Shown here one piece after another: positions 1-11,419 of a stretch of DNA of 64,000 nt. The notes under the pieces were generated by a model. The model searched no databases, was not told the DNA's origin, and saw only the letters and a list, made by a program, of their open reading frames with translations. This DNA is from Adiantum capillus-veneris (lineage: Eukaryota; Streptophyta; Polypodiopsida; Polypodiales; Pteridaceae). The first letter of the stretch is position 1; every line of letters begins with the position of its first letter. A program made the translations under genes and the position numbers. Location: positions 78,858,343 through 78,922,342 of the forward strand of contig CM043950.1 in NCBI GenBank assembly GCA_014529385.2, given 5' to 3'.

Positions 1-1080
1 AACCTTGCTACTTCCTGTATTCTTAGTTGTCGCAAAGTAAGCATTAAATTGATGCAACCAAGAATGAATAATAGTAGCATCCATCTTACCGTCATACTTA
101 CTGAACGTCAACTTCTCAGTGACGGGGTTGTTGGAGTCCAAATCTCGGCTTGCGCCACTTGATGAACCACCAACATCTTTGGCCGGCTCGGGTTTCGAGG
201 TGAGTACCTGTAGGACCAACTCTTGCATGTGTTGGTCTCTCTGCGCTTCACGCTCTAACTCCAAAGCCGCTCGTCTATCTTCGGCCGCTACTTGTTAGGC
301 TTCGCGTGCTTGCTCACGCTCAAGCTTAATTGTCACGTGCGCACTTCACTTGCGCCACGTGGACACGCTTCTGCCATAGTCTAGCATGAGTCTTAGCTTA
401 GGACTGAGCCTGGCACCTTTGTGAGCCTCTAGTAGGACATGCATGTCCAGGCCAGTCCTAAGCTAAGACTCATGCTAGATGGCAGAAGCGTGTCCACGTG
501 GCGCAAGTGAAGTGCGCACGTGACATCAATAGCTGCCTTTCTTTCCTCGGTCGCCAAGCGCGCTTACTCACGCTCACGCTCCAAGGCTACCCTTTTCTCT
601 TCGGGCACCAAGCGCGCTTGCTTACGCACACGCTCCAAGGCTACCCTTTTCTCTTCGGTCGCAGAGCGCGCTTGCTCGCGCGTGCGCTCCAAGTCTGCCT
701 TTCTTTCTTTGCGCTCACGATCCAATTCTGCTTTTCTTTCTTCGCGCTTCGTGATCCAAGATTGCCTTTCTTTCCTCGGCCACCAAGCGCACGTGTTCAC
801 GCTCGCGATCCAAGGATGCCCGTCTTTCGTCGCGTTCGTGATCCAAAAATGCCTTTCTTTCTTCGCGCTCGCACTCTAAGGCAGCACGTTGCGCTTCTTG
901 TTGTAACATCATGCCCATCATCGTCTTGACCAAAGCCTCCATAGGATTTGGTGTAATCCTTGGCGTAGATGGGGAAGGGGGCAGGTCGGGAAAACCTCCT
1001 AGTGGGGAAAATTCTTCTTTCGCCACTTCCATGCTCATCAGCTCCACACGAAGTATCCATTCCGCTTAGGTGATGACCAT
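1..1080 (-). pseudogene. Gag-like protein of element A, N-terminal part, disrupted
   Basis: The reading starts at the ATG at 1080 (MVIT), matching the MVIT start of the intact D copy. It continues through an acidic segment (GEEEFSP-like), a proline/serine patch and a long Arg/Glu-rich coiled-coil stretch built from repeats such as LDREREHVRLVAEERKA. The region 1-330 matches the start of the retrotransposon gag core of D (TIIHSWLHQFNAYFATT). A stop follows MVIT, at least one frameshift lies near the start, and the insertion at 331-525 splits the coiled coil. Plus-strand ORFs here are antisense shadows. Gag would form the particle that packages element RNA. The rest of the gene lies outside the window. 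Confidence 0.75.
331..525. repeat. 195-bp palindromic insertion made of two inverted LTR ends
   Basis: The insert begins TGTCACGTGCGCACTTCACT and ends with its exact reverse complement. The outer 47 bp of both arms match perfectly, and pairing continues for about 24 bp with one 3-base gap. The arms are the first bases of an LTR related to the one at 7360. The flanks TTAAT (326-330) and TCAAT (526-530) form a 5-bp target duplication with one mismatch. It sits inside the gag coding region of element A. Confidence 0.8.
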
Positions 1081-1490
1081 ACATTGAGATCTTGGGTTCT
1101 TAAGTTCACGAGGAACTTGGGTTCTTGTGGTTCTTGGGTTCTGGAGGTTCTTGAGGTTCTTTCTTTAGCTTGCAATCTGTGTTAGAGAAGGATCTTCTCT
1201 TACCCGAGCTCTTCTCTTTCCCGGGGGTGCACACCCCTTGGCGGCCTTGCGCTCACACCAAGATTGCTTTTTCCCACCTCACGTCGATTGGCCGGCCGCT
1301 AAGTGCACGGTCCGCTCTTAATGAGTGAAAAGAGAAACAAGGGGAGGCTGGACAAGCCCTTCTTTCTTGGATTTCTTGTCTCTTCAAAAACACGATTAGG
1401 AATTGACACGCCCAAGTGGATTTGGATTACGTGAGACCGCAACAAGCAAAAAAAAATTATTGTGGTTCTTTCCTTGAGTGATACAGAACA

Positions 1491-2573
1491 GCGGAAGTGA
1501 TTGTTGAACTTTGCTGAAGATGAGTGCTCGGAACTGTGCTCAAGGGTTCCTTTTAATTACGGTAGGGAGAGCCTTCCGTTCCTTTAGTGAGAGAGTACAA
1601 ATGATCACAAACAAAGTGGTAAACACTGTGAATGAAGGTGCTAAGACTGAGAGATAGAGAGAGAAGAATACGACACCAGAATGTTGTCAAACCCTCCTCC
1701 AAAGGCCCCACTGTCTATGGCGAGAGCGGTCTACTAATGATTCCACAAATCTCTACAATGCAATGGACTTGCCGATGATGTCGACGACGATGAGGACGGC
1801 GGTGAGACGGGCTGAAAACTGAAAAACGCTAATCTTTTATCTGTTGAATTCTGACTCTATGTCGGTGATGATGGCAATGACGAGATGTGACGACGACGCG
1901 CTGAAAATGCAGATGCTGAAATGTGCGAATAGCAGGCTGATCTAACCGTACAGCGAGGATCTACTGCGAGAAGGTGAGATCTGTGAGGTTTGGGGGCTGC
2001 GGTACAGAGTCTAATCGCTGAAAATGCAAAACGTTGATGCTGTGGGCTGAGCTGTTGCCAAGAAACTGCAAAATGCTAGGTGATCTACAAATCTAGAAAC
2101 ACTAGAGGAACTGTTGAAAATCTGCTAACGCTAGGATGATCTGCAACTGCAAACACTGGGGCTGATCTGCATTTGATGAAAACTCAGGGTGGTCTTTGGC
2201 GGCTGAAAACGCTATGTTCTCTTGCTAAGAAGGTGCACTTCAGATGGTATCTACTGCCTCTTCTGCCAGTAAGTGCTAGCGCTAGCTTTCTTATATATTA
2301 GTTTACCCAATTTTCCCTACCCAGTTTCTTAACAGTCACTTATTAATAATAAGTAAAAAATGGCTAAAAAAGGGAAATTAGATTTTGTGCACTGTAAAAT
2401 GCTCCTGATGGAATCTGATGGTAATGCTAATGAATCTACTCTAAGTGCCTGGACATGCACGGTCTGCGAACAGACTCACAAAAGTGCCAGAACACTTCCT
2501 AAGCTAAGCTAACTGAACCCTTGTCATGAAGTAGCTTGTTCACATGCACATAGGGTTAGATGTGCACGTGACA
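1491..2573 (-). repeat. 5' LTR of element A (gag-only family)
   Basis: On the minus strand the LTR starts TGTCACGTGCACA at 2573. It contains the family's recurring CTGAAAACGCTAGG-like motifs (about 1800-2240) and ends near 1491. Its last bases and the primer-binding site are deleted. It aligns with LTRs of B (20169-21388), C (38112-39233) and D (57211-58435). Confidence 0.85.
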
Positions 2574-3545
2574 ATGCAAGGGCCAGTCTAGCATCTCTCT
2601 CTAGTAGTATCCCACAAGCTGTCCACCAAGGAGACTGATATGGTAAGCGCCTCAATCTCCATAGGAGGGGCAGCTAGCTCTGCTCAAATGAAAGCGTGTG
2701 GTACAGAGGCCTTGTCTCTGATCAGCCGAGAGATCATAGATACCAAGGGCCTCTCCATACATCTCCAACCATCTTGGCCTACAAAAGCCTCAAGGTCCCC
2801 ATATCTGCACCCCATAACATAGTTGAGGCTACTAAAGTATCAAAGAGCCATAACTTTGTCTGCGCTTCCTAGGACTAAACCTGCGAACACATCCTCTCCA
2901 AGCCTCCAAAGGCCCCATAAGCTCTAGTCAATCTAGTCTCTGTTGCTCTTCCCAAAAGAAAACTTTGGCCCAGTGAAGACAACCCCAAGGTAAGTGTATG
3001 CATCTGTATACTCTACAATCTCCTAATCATATGTGAAAGTCAGTGTTGATCTCATGATCCATTGTGGTGTGGTGTTAAACACCATAACCTTGGTTTTACC
3101 AAGGTTTACAGACAATCCACTATCCTCTGCAAAACTGTGTAATATATCCAACAGTCGTTGCATATTCTCTGGTGAGTCAGAGATCAACACAATATCATCA
3201 GCATATAACAACAATGGGATCCACGTCCCTGCCAGCTGAGCACCTCTATCACCCTCTCTGTCAATGTAATCAGACACGTCATCAACATACATACCAACTA
3301 GAGAAGGAGACAATGGGCAACCCTGTTTCACCCCATGGTGGAGTGAACTAAATCAGATATCCCCTCCAGGGTGCGTACATGTCCCATCACTGATCTGCAT
3401 AGAGCCATAATCCCCCAAATCAACACTATGGGTAACCTCATCTCCTGCAGTTTGCACATCAATCGAGCTCTTGGTACCATGTCAAATGCTTTGCAGAAAT
3501 CCACAAAGCTACAATAAATCCGTCAGTTGGTCAAGGTGTTGAAAT
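2574..3545 (-). pseudogene. Non-LTR retrotransposon (LINE) reverse transcriptase relic
   Basis: On the minus strand 3545 to 2574 encodes the palm and thumb of a LINE reverse transcriptase. Visible motifs are FVDFCKAFDMVPRA (first catalytic Asp block), GVKQGCPLSPSL, and LLYADDIVLIS, the YxDD active site, near 3190. Next comes a YTYLGVVFTGP motif and a decayed C-terminal region rich in stops. A frameshift lies just before GVKQGC. The element is truncated at both ends: element A abuts at 2574, and the upstream part fades toward the G run at 3689. It differs from the L1-like LINE at 18280-46258, whose box is FADD. It is not functional. Confidence 0.8.
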
Positions 3546-3687
3546 TCACGTGGACAGCCAGTATTGTGCTTGCCTGAGTGAGGCTATTCCCCACAGGGAC
3601 GCACACAAGCTCTTATGGCTGCCCTCACCTTCGCCGCGGGCTCTGTGGTCTCAACACGGCCTACGAGAGAGCCAGAGCACAAAAACG

Positions 3688-4342
<655 letters not shown>

Positions 4343-4864
4343 TGTAATAGACTTGGACACCCCAGCTCAAGAATCTGGCACAACACATGAGAAAATACTT
4401 AAAATCACTTAACAGAACTTATCACATTTAGAGAGAGACAACACGCCCGGCGTAGTTCCATGGCCAGAGGTATTGGCCCCAGAGTCTGGCGCCCCTTTCA
4501 GTATTTATTTTTTTATTAATGCTTGAGCGAAGTACAATGTTTGAGGGTCCACTCTGCTCAATGCTCGGAAGCCAATCTGAGAGAGGGAGAGACCCTAGCA
4601 ATAAATTTATAGGCCGAGGGCCTTCCAAAAGCAATTACATGAAAATCTTCAAGTCTCAAAAGCATCTAGCCTCCCAAAAGCAGCAGCGCAGGCCAGCGTG
4701 AATTGCGTCGCAAAACGAGGGCGTCCGTACAACCTACCACGTCAGCAGCCGTTTACGCAGTTCTTTAACAGTCCTTGCGTCCCCCAAGGCCCCATCGGAC
4801 AGGATCTTGTCAATTCTCATTGAGATTCCTCTAGGTGGACATGCCACATCATCATTTTGTGACA
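4343..4864 (-). repeat. Solo LTR of a Ty3 chromovirus
   Basis: In plus coordinates it reads TGTAATAGACTTGG...TTTTGTGACA, matching both LTRs of the chromovirus at 22257-28600. It includes the conserved box with GGCGCCCCTTTC (4471-4520). Flanks TGCCA (4338-4342) and TGCTA (4865-4869) look like a 5-bp target duplication with one change. No internal region is attached, as expected after LTR-LTR recombination. Confidence 0.85.
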
Positions 4865-5013
4865 TGCTACTTCGAAACACTTGATATTTGTACATTTCTA
4901 AACCAAATTAGGCATGCTTTAATGTGATTAAACACGCATCAATGCCACGTCCAGGGCCTTGCCCCTCCGGTAAGGTATGTACATGACTACAACCGTGGCA
5001 TCCGTTTTTGCAT

Positions 5014-5109
5014 ATATCACAATATGTACAATATAACACCTAGGTCCCACGTAACAAAATATGTATCACAACATATCACAATATGTACAATATAGCACTT
5101 AGGTCCCAC
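5014..5109. repeat. 59-bp tandem duplication
   Basis: The segment ATATCACAATATGTACAATA...TAGGTCCCAC at 5014-5050 is repeated at 5073-5109 with two base differences. Confidence 0.8.
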
Positions 5110-5398
5110 ATAAAAAGTGAGGTGAAAATTTATATTTCACATTATAAGTGTGCCACGGCATGACAACGTGATGTTTTTCATGTTCTCGTCTATGAGTGTT
5201 TGTATGCAGGTGTGTTGCTAAATCAGCTTATCTGAACGAAATATAATTCTAAATGAATTATTGGATTTATAAGTGGGGGTGTTTTCTCGCTTGAGACACC
5301 AAGCATCTGAGTCCACACTTTTCTAGTGCATCATTCACTGTAATAACAAGAGCACTCTGAGGGGGATATCTGTAGGGCCACCAAGAACAGGTACTTTT

Positions 5399-5587
5399 GA
5401 TGCGTCACATAGGATGGGTGACACGGAGCATCGGGAAGAAGTATTCGACCATCCAAGAACGGACATCTCTAATGCGTCATAGGATGGGTGACAGAGCATC
5501 GCAAAGGAGATTGTACCGTAAGCTCAGTGAGAAGAGGACTAGGTGATGGGTATTCCTGATGCGTCACAAGTGGGTGACAAGAGCATC
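5399..5587. repeat. Three related hairpins (GATGCGTCAC...GTGAC...GCATC)
   Basis: Hairpins at 5399-5432, 5471-5500 and 5558-5587 each pair GATGC or AATGC with GCATC, and GTCA(C) with (G)TGAC, around a TAGGATGG- or AAGTGG-like loop. Spacing is 72 and 87 bases. The sequence between the copies is not conserved. Confidence 0.7.
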
Positions 5588-5844
5588 GGAAGGCGAATAT
5601 TCCAATGAGCAAGCACTCGAAGGAAGATGGGTTCAGAGGAAATCTTGAGGAAAAACAGATGCTTTCTGAGAATGCGGATTGCTTTTCACAAAGCAATTGT
5701 TTTTCTGTGAGGACTATGTTAGCATTGCATCTCTACAGGAGACTGCATCTAGGGATGCGTGGGTTGTGAGTGTGCAAGCATTGTTTTCAACTAAGTTTTT
5801 ACTGAGTTTTTAAGCAAGTTCACACTTAATTTATTGAAGTGATA

Positions 5845-5878
5845 GGCTGCCCACCTGATAAGTGGGCAGCCCACTTAT
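5845..5878. other. Two overlapping, mutually exclusive hairpins
   Basis: GGCTGCCCAC (5845-5854) pairs perfectly with GTGGGCAGCC (5862-5871). The overlapping ATAAGTGGG (5858-5866) pairs perfectly with CCCACTTAT (5870-5878). Only one can form at a time. Confidence 0.6.
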
Positions 5879-6863
5879 TCATAAGGCGGATAAACCCGGC
5901 AGCCCCTCTCCCTTGATTTTCTTGGCAGCCCACGATCCCTCTCTCTCTCTCTCTCTTGCTGGAAAAGTATAAGTGATCTCTCTCCCTGCCGCTTGGGTTC
6001 CCCGCTTCCTGCCCTATTCTCACCGGGAGGACCCCCTATTCCTGTCGGCTGCCACGAGCTATGATCTCTCTCTCACTCTCAACAAAAACAAAAAGCCAGC
6101 GCTAGAGCTAATCAAAGCCGGTGATGCCCATGGCTGCCCCGAGTGTACTTGATGTCTTTGAGACCATGTAGGTCAGCTCCATCGCGAAGAAGTGCCTATG
6201 GAGATTGTTTCCATCGCAACAAGCTGCTGTTTTTCTTTGCTTTCAACCCATAGACGTCGTAGATGGGGCTGATTTACAAGAAGGGACACAAGAACACACC
6301 TCTTTTGTGTGTAGGATCAGAAAAGAGGTTTCTCTATGTAGAGATCTCTTCCCAGGAGTTGCTTTTCGAGAACCGAGTTGCATTCCACGTTTCGAGACCT
6401 CACAGGTAGCGTTTTCATGTTTTGATCTTCGAGTGTTTGTTTGTAGGTTCACTTTTTCTACACGAGGAAGTAGGAGCAAAGGAAGGCATGAGCCTTTGCA
6501 AGAGAAAAGCGCTCTAAGGAACTAGAGCCAGATCAGCCTAGGGTTTCGTACCCTGAGTTTGGGAGTAGATCCACGGATCTGAGAGAGGTAGACTCTCGAG
6601 TTTGGATCAAGGAGTGGAGATTCCCAAGGAAGGACTTAGCGAAAAAAGAGTTGATGCTCAAATCTCTACGGGAAGAGGACTCTGGAACAGAGTCGGAAAA
6701 GAATTGCAAGTATGCCATGCCCTGCATATGGAAGGTGAGATCCAGAGTCGAGAACCTTGGTTCTCAAGGATTCTGAGTAAAGGACGGTGGTTCCTTGAAA
6801 TAGGATTTTTGCCATGAGAACAGGAGGTAGGGCTTCCGAGTACCATCGAGTCTGATTTTGGAA

Positions 6864-6918
6864 CGAACGTGGTGATACGTTCGATGGTTCAAGTGCAATT
6901 GAATGGGAACCATCGAAC
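6864..6918. other. Nested inverted repeats
   Basis: GTTCGATGGTT (6879-6889) and AACCATCGAAC (6908-6918) form a perfect 11-bp stem with an 18-base loop. CGAACGT (6864-6870) can instead pair with ACGTTCG (6877-6883), overlapping the first stem. Confidence 0.6.
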
Positions 6919-7359
6919 AAGGAAACACCAAATTTTTGTTGCCTCTCCGCAAAGGATGTGTGGTTGTCCGAAGAAATTTCTCAAACAAAAAACCCTCAAC
7001 TTTGAGAGAGAGGGCGTCTTTGATCAAAGTTACATCTTTGAGGAAATCGTAAAGTGTGTTTTGCTTATTTTCTCTTTTGCATGAGGTATGGATATGTCCA
7101 ACTAGGACAGATGACTCTCGATTGTTTATGAGGGTGAATTTAAATTGGACAAATGTGATGAATTGGTTTACTCAACCATCCGAAAGGTCACAAAGTGATC
7201 TAATATCCGATGGTTCTTTAACAGATTACCTGCTATTGCGGGTAGGACATTACAAAGGAACCATTCCGATATTTCAAGCAAAGAAAGAGCTTTCACTAAG
7301 CTTGAATAACTTCTAAGCCCACACCCCCTACCAATCAAGGAAAGATATGGTAGTGCTTT

Positions 7360-8432
7360 TGTAACGTGCCCACTTCACTTGCACCACGTGGACAAGCTTC
7401 TGCCATAGTCTAGCATGAGTCTTAGCTTAGGACTGAGCCTGGCACCTTTGTGAGCCTCTAGCAGGACGTGCATGTCTAGGCCAGTCACACTTGCATACCC
7501 TCTCTTACACAAGAACAGTCATTTCATCATGCAGGCAATTTACAGCGTGAACCACCTCTTATAAGTCATTTTATTAAAAGCGACTTTTGGAATTCTTTTT
7601 GTAAGTTTGTTGGAAAAGTAGGTAGGGAAAATTGCTAAAGATCTTTAAAAGAAACCCATTAGGCACTCAGAAGAAGCAAAGAGAGCACAGGCAATCCTCT
7701 TGCAGCATGCCGTCTAGCATCCCTTCTCAAGCAAGAACCCAAAATCAGCCCTAGCATTTTTGCATCCCAGCAAATCTCCTAGCGTTTTCAGAATTCAGCC
7801 ATTAGCCTCTACGAACCGCCCAAACCCGCAACAGATCCTCGCAGCGAGAGTTTGCCATAGCCGGGATTTGCAGAGCGAACAGTTTTCAGCCCTGATCTGC
7901 TGGCGTTTTCAGCCCTGCTGTCCACAGATAGGATCAGCGTTTTTCAGCCAAGAATAGCATCGTTTTTCTCATAGTTACACCAGCATTTTCAGAGATCTGC
8001 ATCAGCGTTTTAGCAAGGATAAACCAGCATTTTTACACATCTATACCAACGTTTTCAGCCCTGCCTGACAGTAGCATTTTCAGCCATACCATACAACGTT
8101 GTCGTCGCCTCGTCGTCGCCATCGTCGTCGCCGACTTAGATTGTCTTTGCAAGTTTGCATCATAGCATCAAGAACTTGCATCAGCACTTTTGTACCAGAT
8201 TTGTGCAATCAATAGCATAGACTTCTCTCGCCATCGAGAGAGGGGCCCTTGGAGGAGGGTTTGGCAACTTTTCTGGTGTCATATTCTTCTCTCTCTATCT
8301 CTCAGTCTCAGCACCTTCATTCACAGTGTTTACCACTTTGTCTGTGATCATTTGCACTCTCATTAAAGGAACGGAAGGCTCTCCCTTCCGTAAGTAAAAG
8401 GAACCCTTGCGCACAATTCGGAGCACTCACCT
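7360..8432 (+). repeat. Lone LTR of the gag-only family, 3' end truncated
   Basis: It begins TGTAACGTGCCCACTTCACT and carries the family's LTR features in order: an AGCATGAGTCTTAGCTTAGG stretch, CAGCATTTTCAG-like motifs (7740-8110), GTCGTCGCC repeats, and the conserved tail with GGAACGGAAGGCTCTCCCTT. Similarity ends near 8432, about 30 bases short of the usual ...CACCTTACA end. No internal region follows. This is the subfamily whose 5' end was used in the palindrome at 331-525. Confidence 0.8.
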
Positions 8433-8479
8433 ATGTGCATTGTGGATTGTCCACTCCAGTAGCAAGTTATGGTTGCAGC

Positions 8480-8555
8480 TGTTACAGGCTTGGACACTCC
8501 AAGCGAGAAATCAATAGCAACGCACGAACAGAAACTGCAAAATCACTGGACTTTG
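8480..8555 (-). repeat. Fragment of a chromovirus LTR end
   Basis: TGTTACAGGCTTGGACACTC is the plus-coordinate start of the chromovirus LTR seen at 22257 and 28166, so this is an LTR 3' end in minus orientation. Similarity fades after about 75 bases. The next LTR (8622-9047) has the opposite orientation. Confidence 0.55.
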
Positions 8556-8621
8556 GGGGGGCAAGGAGGGGGGGAGAAAAATGAAATGAAATGTTGTATT
8601 AACGTCTTCAAAAGGCCAGAG

Positions 8622-9047
8622 TGACAGACGTGGCAGTCTCTACGGATTTCCGCGATTTGCACTGTTGACGTGGTAGTAGTATGGATTTCGGTAAATGACG
8701 CTGACAGCTTTTGGGCATTGCTTTTGGACTAGATGCTTTTGAGTTTGAAGGCTTTTCATGTAAACTGCTTTTGGGCCTAGGGCCTGTAAATATGAGGCCA
8801 TGGGCTCATTCTCGGGCATGCTTTTGGACGAAGATGCAGAGGATGGAGTACCGGCTTGTACTCTGATGATGCAATATAAAGAAATACGGAAAGGGGCGCC
8901 AAGGTTTGGGGCCAATACTCTCTAGGGTGGAATTCCGCCACTCCGTGTCGTGTGTCGTCTCTCTCTTTTAGTTCAGTTGTTATTGAAGTGCTAAAAGTCT
9001 ATTCAGTTTGTTCTTTTCCGTTGGCACGTTGTGCTGGTCTTGTGACA
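8622..9047 (+). repeat. 5' LTR of decayed Ty3 element (chromovirus-like)
   Basis: The start TGACAGACGTGG resembles the chromovirus LTR start. It holds the conserved GAAATACGGAAAGGGGCGCC box (8871-8917) and ends TTGTGACA immediately before a primer-binding site. The left boundary is approximate. Confidence 0.7.
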
Positions 9048-9048
9048 G

Positions 9049-9060
9049 TGGTATCAGAGC
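9049..9060 (+). other. Primer-binding site (initiator tRNA-Met)
   Basis: TGGTATCAGAGC lies one base after the LTR end at 9047 and is the standard plant tRNA-iMet complement. Confidence 0.85.
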
Positions 9061-10524
9061 ATCAAGCGTGTGCTTTTCTGAAAGCATACTGGTCCTACAA
9101 AAGAGTAGACAAAGCAAACCAGAGACTATTGGAATTTTATTTAAAGTATCTTCGGTCCCGACCCCGGACTTATTAGCCACTCCCACCCTTATTTCATCGC
9201 GCATCCCGTCTTCACCGTTCATGTCTTACAGGACATAAGCCAAAAAGATCACTTGCAAGAGAAGGATCCAAGATTTGTTTCGAGTCACTGTTTTTCTCAA
9301 AAGCAGTGCCATGCAGATTGTGATGTCTATAGCTACCAAGCCGCACACTCCAGGGACTTGGCAAGCTTTCAAGAAAATTTTTACCCGAAGTTATATGGTT
9401 TCCAACATCTTCCTTCAGAGTGCAACTTCTGGTAGAGTGGGGTATCATGAAATGCTTGCCATGGAAACCATAGTAGATTATATCTTGAATTTTCTCGACA
9501 TCTCTCAGTAGATGTCTCTTCTTGAGCTGATAACCTTGGAGGTCCAGTGTGATTGCTATATCTTCGGACTACCATTGCGGCCAAAGCAACACTGTCTGTC
9601 CAAGAGCTGATGGACCATGTTGTGGTTGGCTACGACCTAACCCTAATTTTTGGTGCAGGTTTCAGGATGGAAAGTCAGGCGACTTTTTGAGCTCGACTGA
9701 TGTCGAGATTTCTTTTTAAGTTAGAAATCTGTTTGAGAACTTGTTTGGTGATCCTGTTTGAAACTTGTTTGAAATGGATGGTATCTGTTTTGAACTTGTC
9801 TTGGTGTCGATTTGAATTATTTGACTCTGGTTTTAATATTGGTTTCAATAATGAGTGATTTTACTCCCAGTGGAGTACTGAGAAATGATGTTTGAGAATG
9901 CTTGTTCATACTCATGGCCCGGACCCTTGTGATTATGGTATGCGGAATGGAGCCAAAGACAGAATTACACTACATATGTCATTGCACCGTATACTATGAG
10001 ATACGTGGGCATTTCCATTGCCTATTTAAAGAAGTCTTTGGACCTCTAGATAGAGTCATGCAATACCAAACAATACCAAGATCAAAGGTGCTTAGGCCTG
10101 TACCTACTGGAACTACATCGGCACAGGGATAATCTAATGAGAAGACAAAGAGCACTACAGCCTCAGAGGCAGATTACAGATTTCTTCGGATCGAGAGAAG
10201 CAGGAATGGAAGGAGAAGCAAGAGGCCAACAACGAGCACAAAGGAGTACCCACATTCATACCAAAGGCACCCTCATTGACAGGGCGATCGAGCTTAGGAA
10301 ATCGAGACGACCACGACCGAGATGCAGAAGCACACTTCACCGGAGGAGACTACAACAAAGGATTAGAAGCATTCTAGCCAGACACCCAGAATGCTCTTAA
10401 GAAGTTTATCTGTATTTAGTTTTTCGCATTTATTTTCACACTTTCACACTTTTCAGACATTGTAACAGATTCACCACTTTTGTATCAGTTTGGTCTCATA
10501 GGTCGTCATCAGTTTCCACGTTGT

Positions 10525-10671
<147 letters not shown>

Positions 10672-11419
10672 GTCCAGCTTTATTTTAATTCCTTTATGTC
10701 CCTTGGGCCCCATCGGACGGGGTCCCATAAGTTGGTAGGACTTCTACTGTTTCTTGTTCTTCTTAGGGTTTAGGCCCCTCGGCCAATGATCTGAACAGTG
10801 GCTCCGTTCTTCAGTGGCTTGACACGGCAACAGTTTGTGATAGTGCTTCAACACCAATTGCAAGAGATGCTATGGAAACACACGGAGTTGCACACCACTT
10901 TGGTCCCATCTTCACCCATGGCTATAAGCACCTTCCTTCTTCAATTCCATTTCAACCCCTTCAAAAGGAAGAGGACGACGTGTAAAAGATCACTATTGAC
11001 ACTTGGTTGGCGAAATGGACAGCCTATATAACATTTTACTGTCGCTAAGCGCGTCAACCAGATACGAATCATGTTGCAAGGGAAGGCTTACACATGGTAG
11101 ACTGGGTTACAACCTCAACCGACAACTTGGGCAAATAAATATTTGGTCTTTCGTGCTCGCTTCATATAAGTGGACAAGATCAAGTACTCTAAGAAACTGT
11201 TCAAGTTAAATGGAAAGAGGGCCATTGGCCCTTACTCACAGGAATTCACATACCTTGTCCACAAGACCAAGGTCTTGGAGGACCCAAAACTCATTCTACA
11301 CATGCTTTATCTTTTTGAATTGCCGCCAACTTACCAAAATGGGGTATTGCACATCTCCGCCACATCGCTGGAGCACACCTACAAATCCAGCAAGGGACTA
11401 ACACAAAATGTCTCAGTTT

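Larger units (their letters stand above)
1..2573 (-). mobile_element. Gag-only LTR retroelement, copy A (5' part, runs off window start)
   Basis: This minus-strand element consists of a 5' LTR (1491-2573) followed by the first part of its internal region (1490 down to 1). It belongs to the same family as elements B, C and D, with the same gag-like N-terminus and LTR. The primer-binding site, conserved in D, is lost here: about 30 bases spanning the LTR end are deleted at 1490/1491. The internal region also carries a 195-bp palindromic insertion (331-525). The outer LTR end abuts a LINE relic at 2574, so A probably inserted into that LINE. The far end lies outside the window, so the target duplication cannot be checked. 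Confidence 0.85.
4865..7359. other. No recognisable gene; hairpin-containing intergenic DNA
   Basis: No ORF here has a known motif or a family resemblance I can name. Short open stretches (for example 6205-6525 plus) have no supporting features. The region holds a 59-bp tandem duplication, three related hairpins, an alternative-hairpin site and a strong inverted repeat, listed separately. A (CT)n tract lies near 5938-5956. It may be the remains of an unrecognised retroelement. Confidence 0.5.

Noticed and set aside
498-929. Plus-strand ORFs of 119-143 codons
   Set aside because: They are antisense to the Arg/Glu-rich coiled coil of the element A gag and mirror its repeat; no independent motif.
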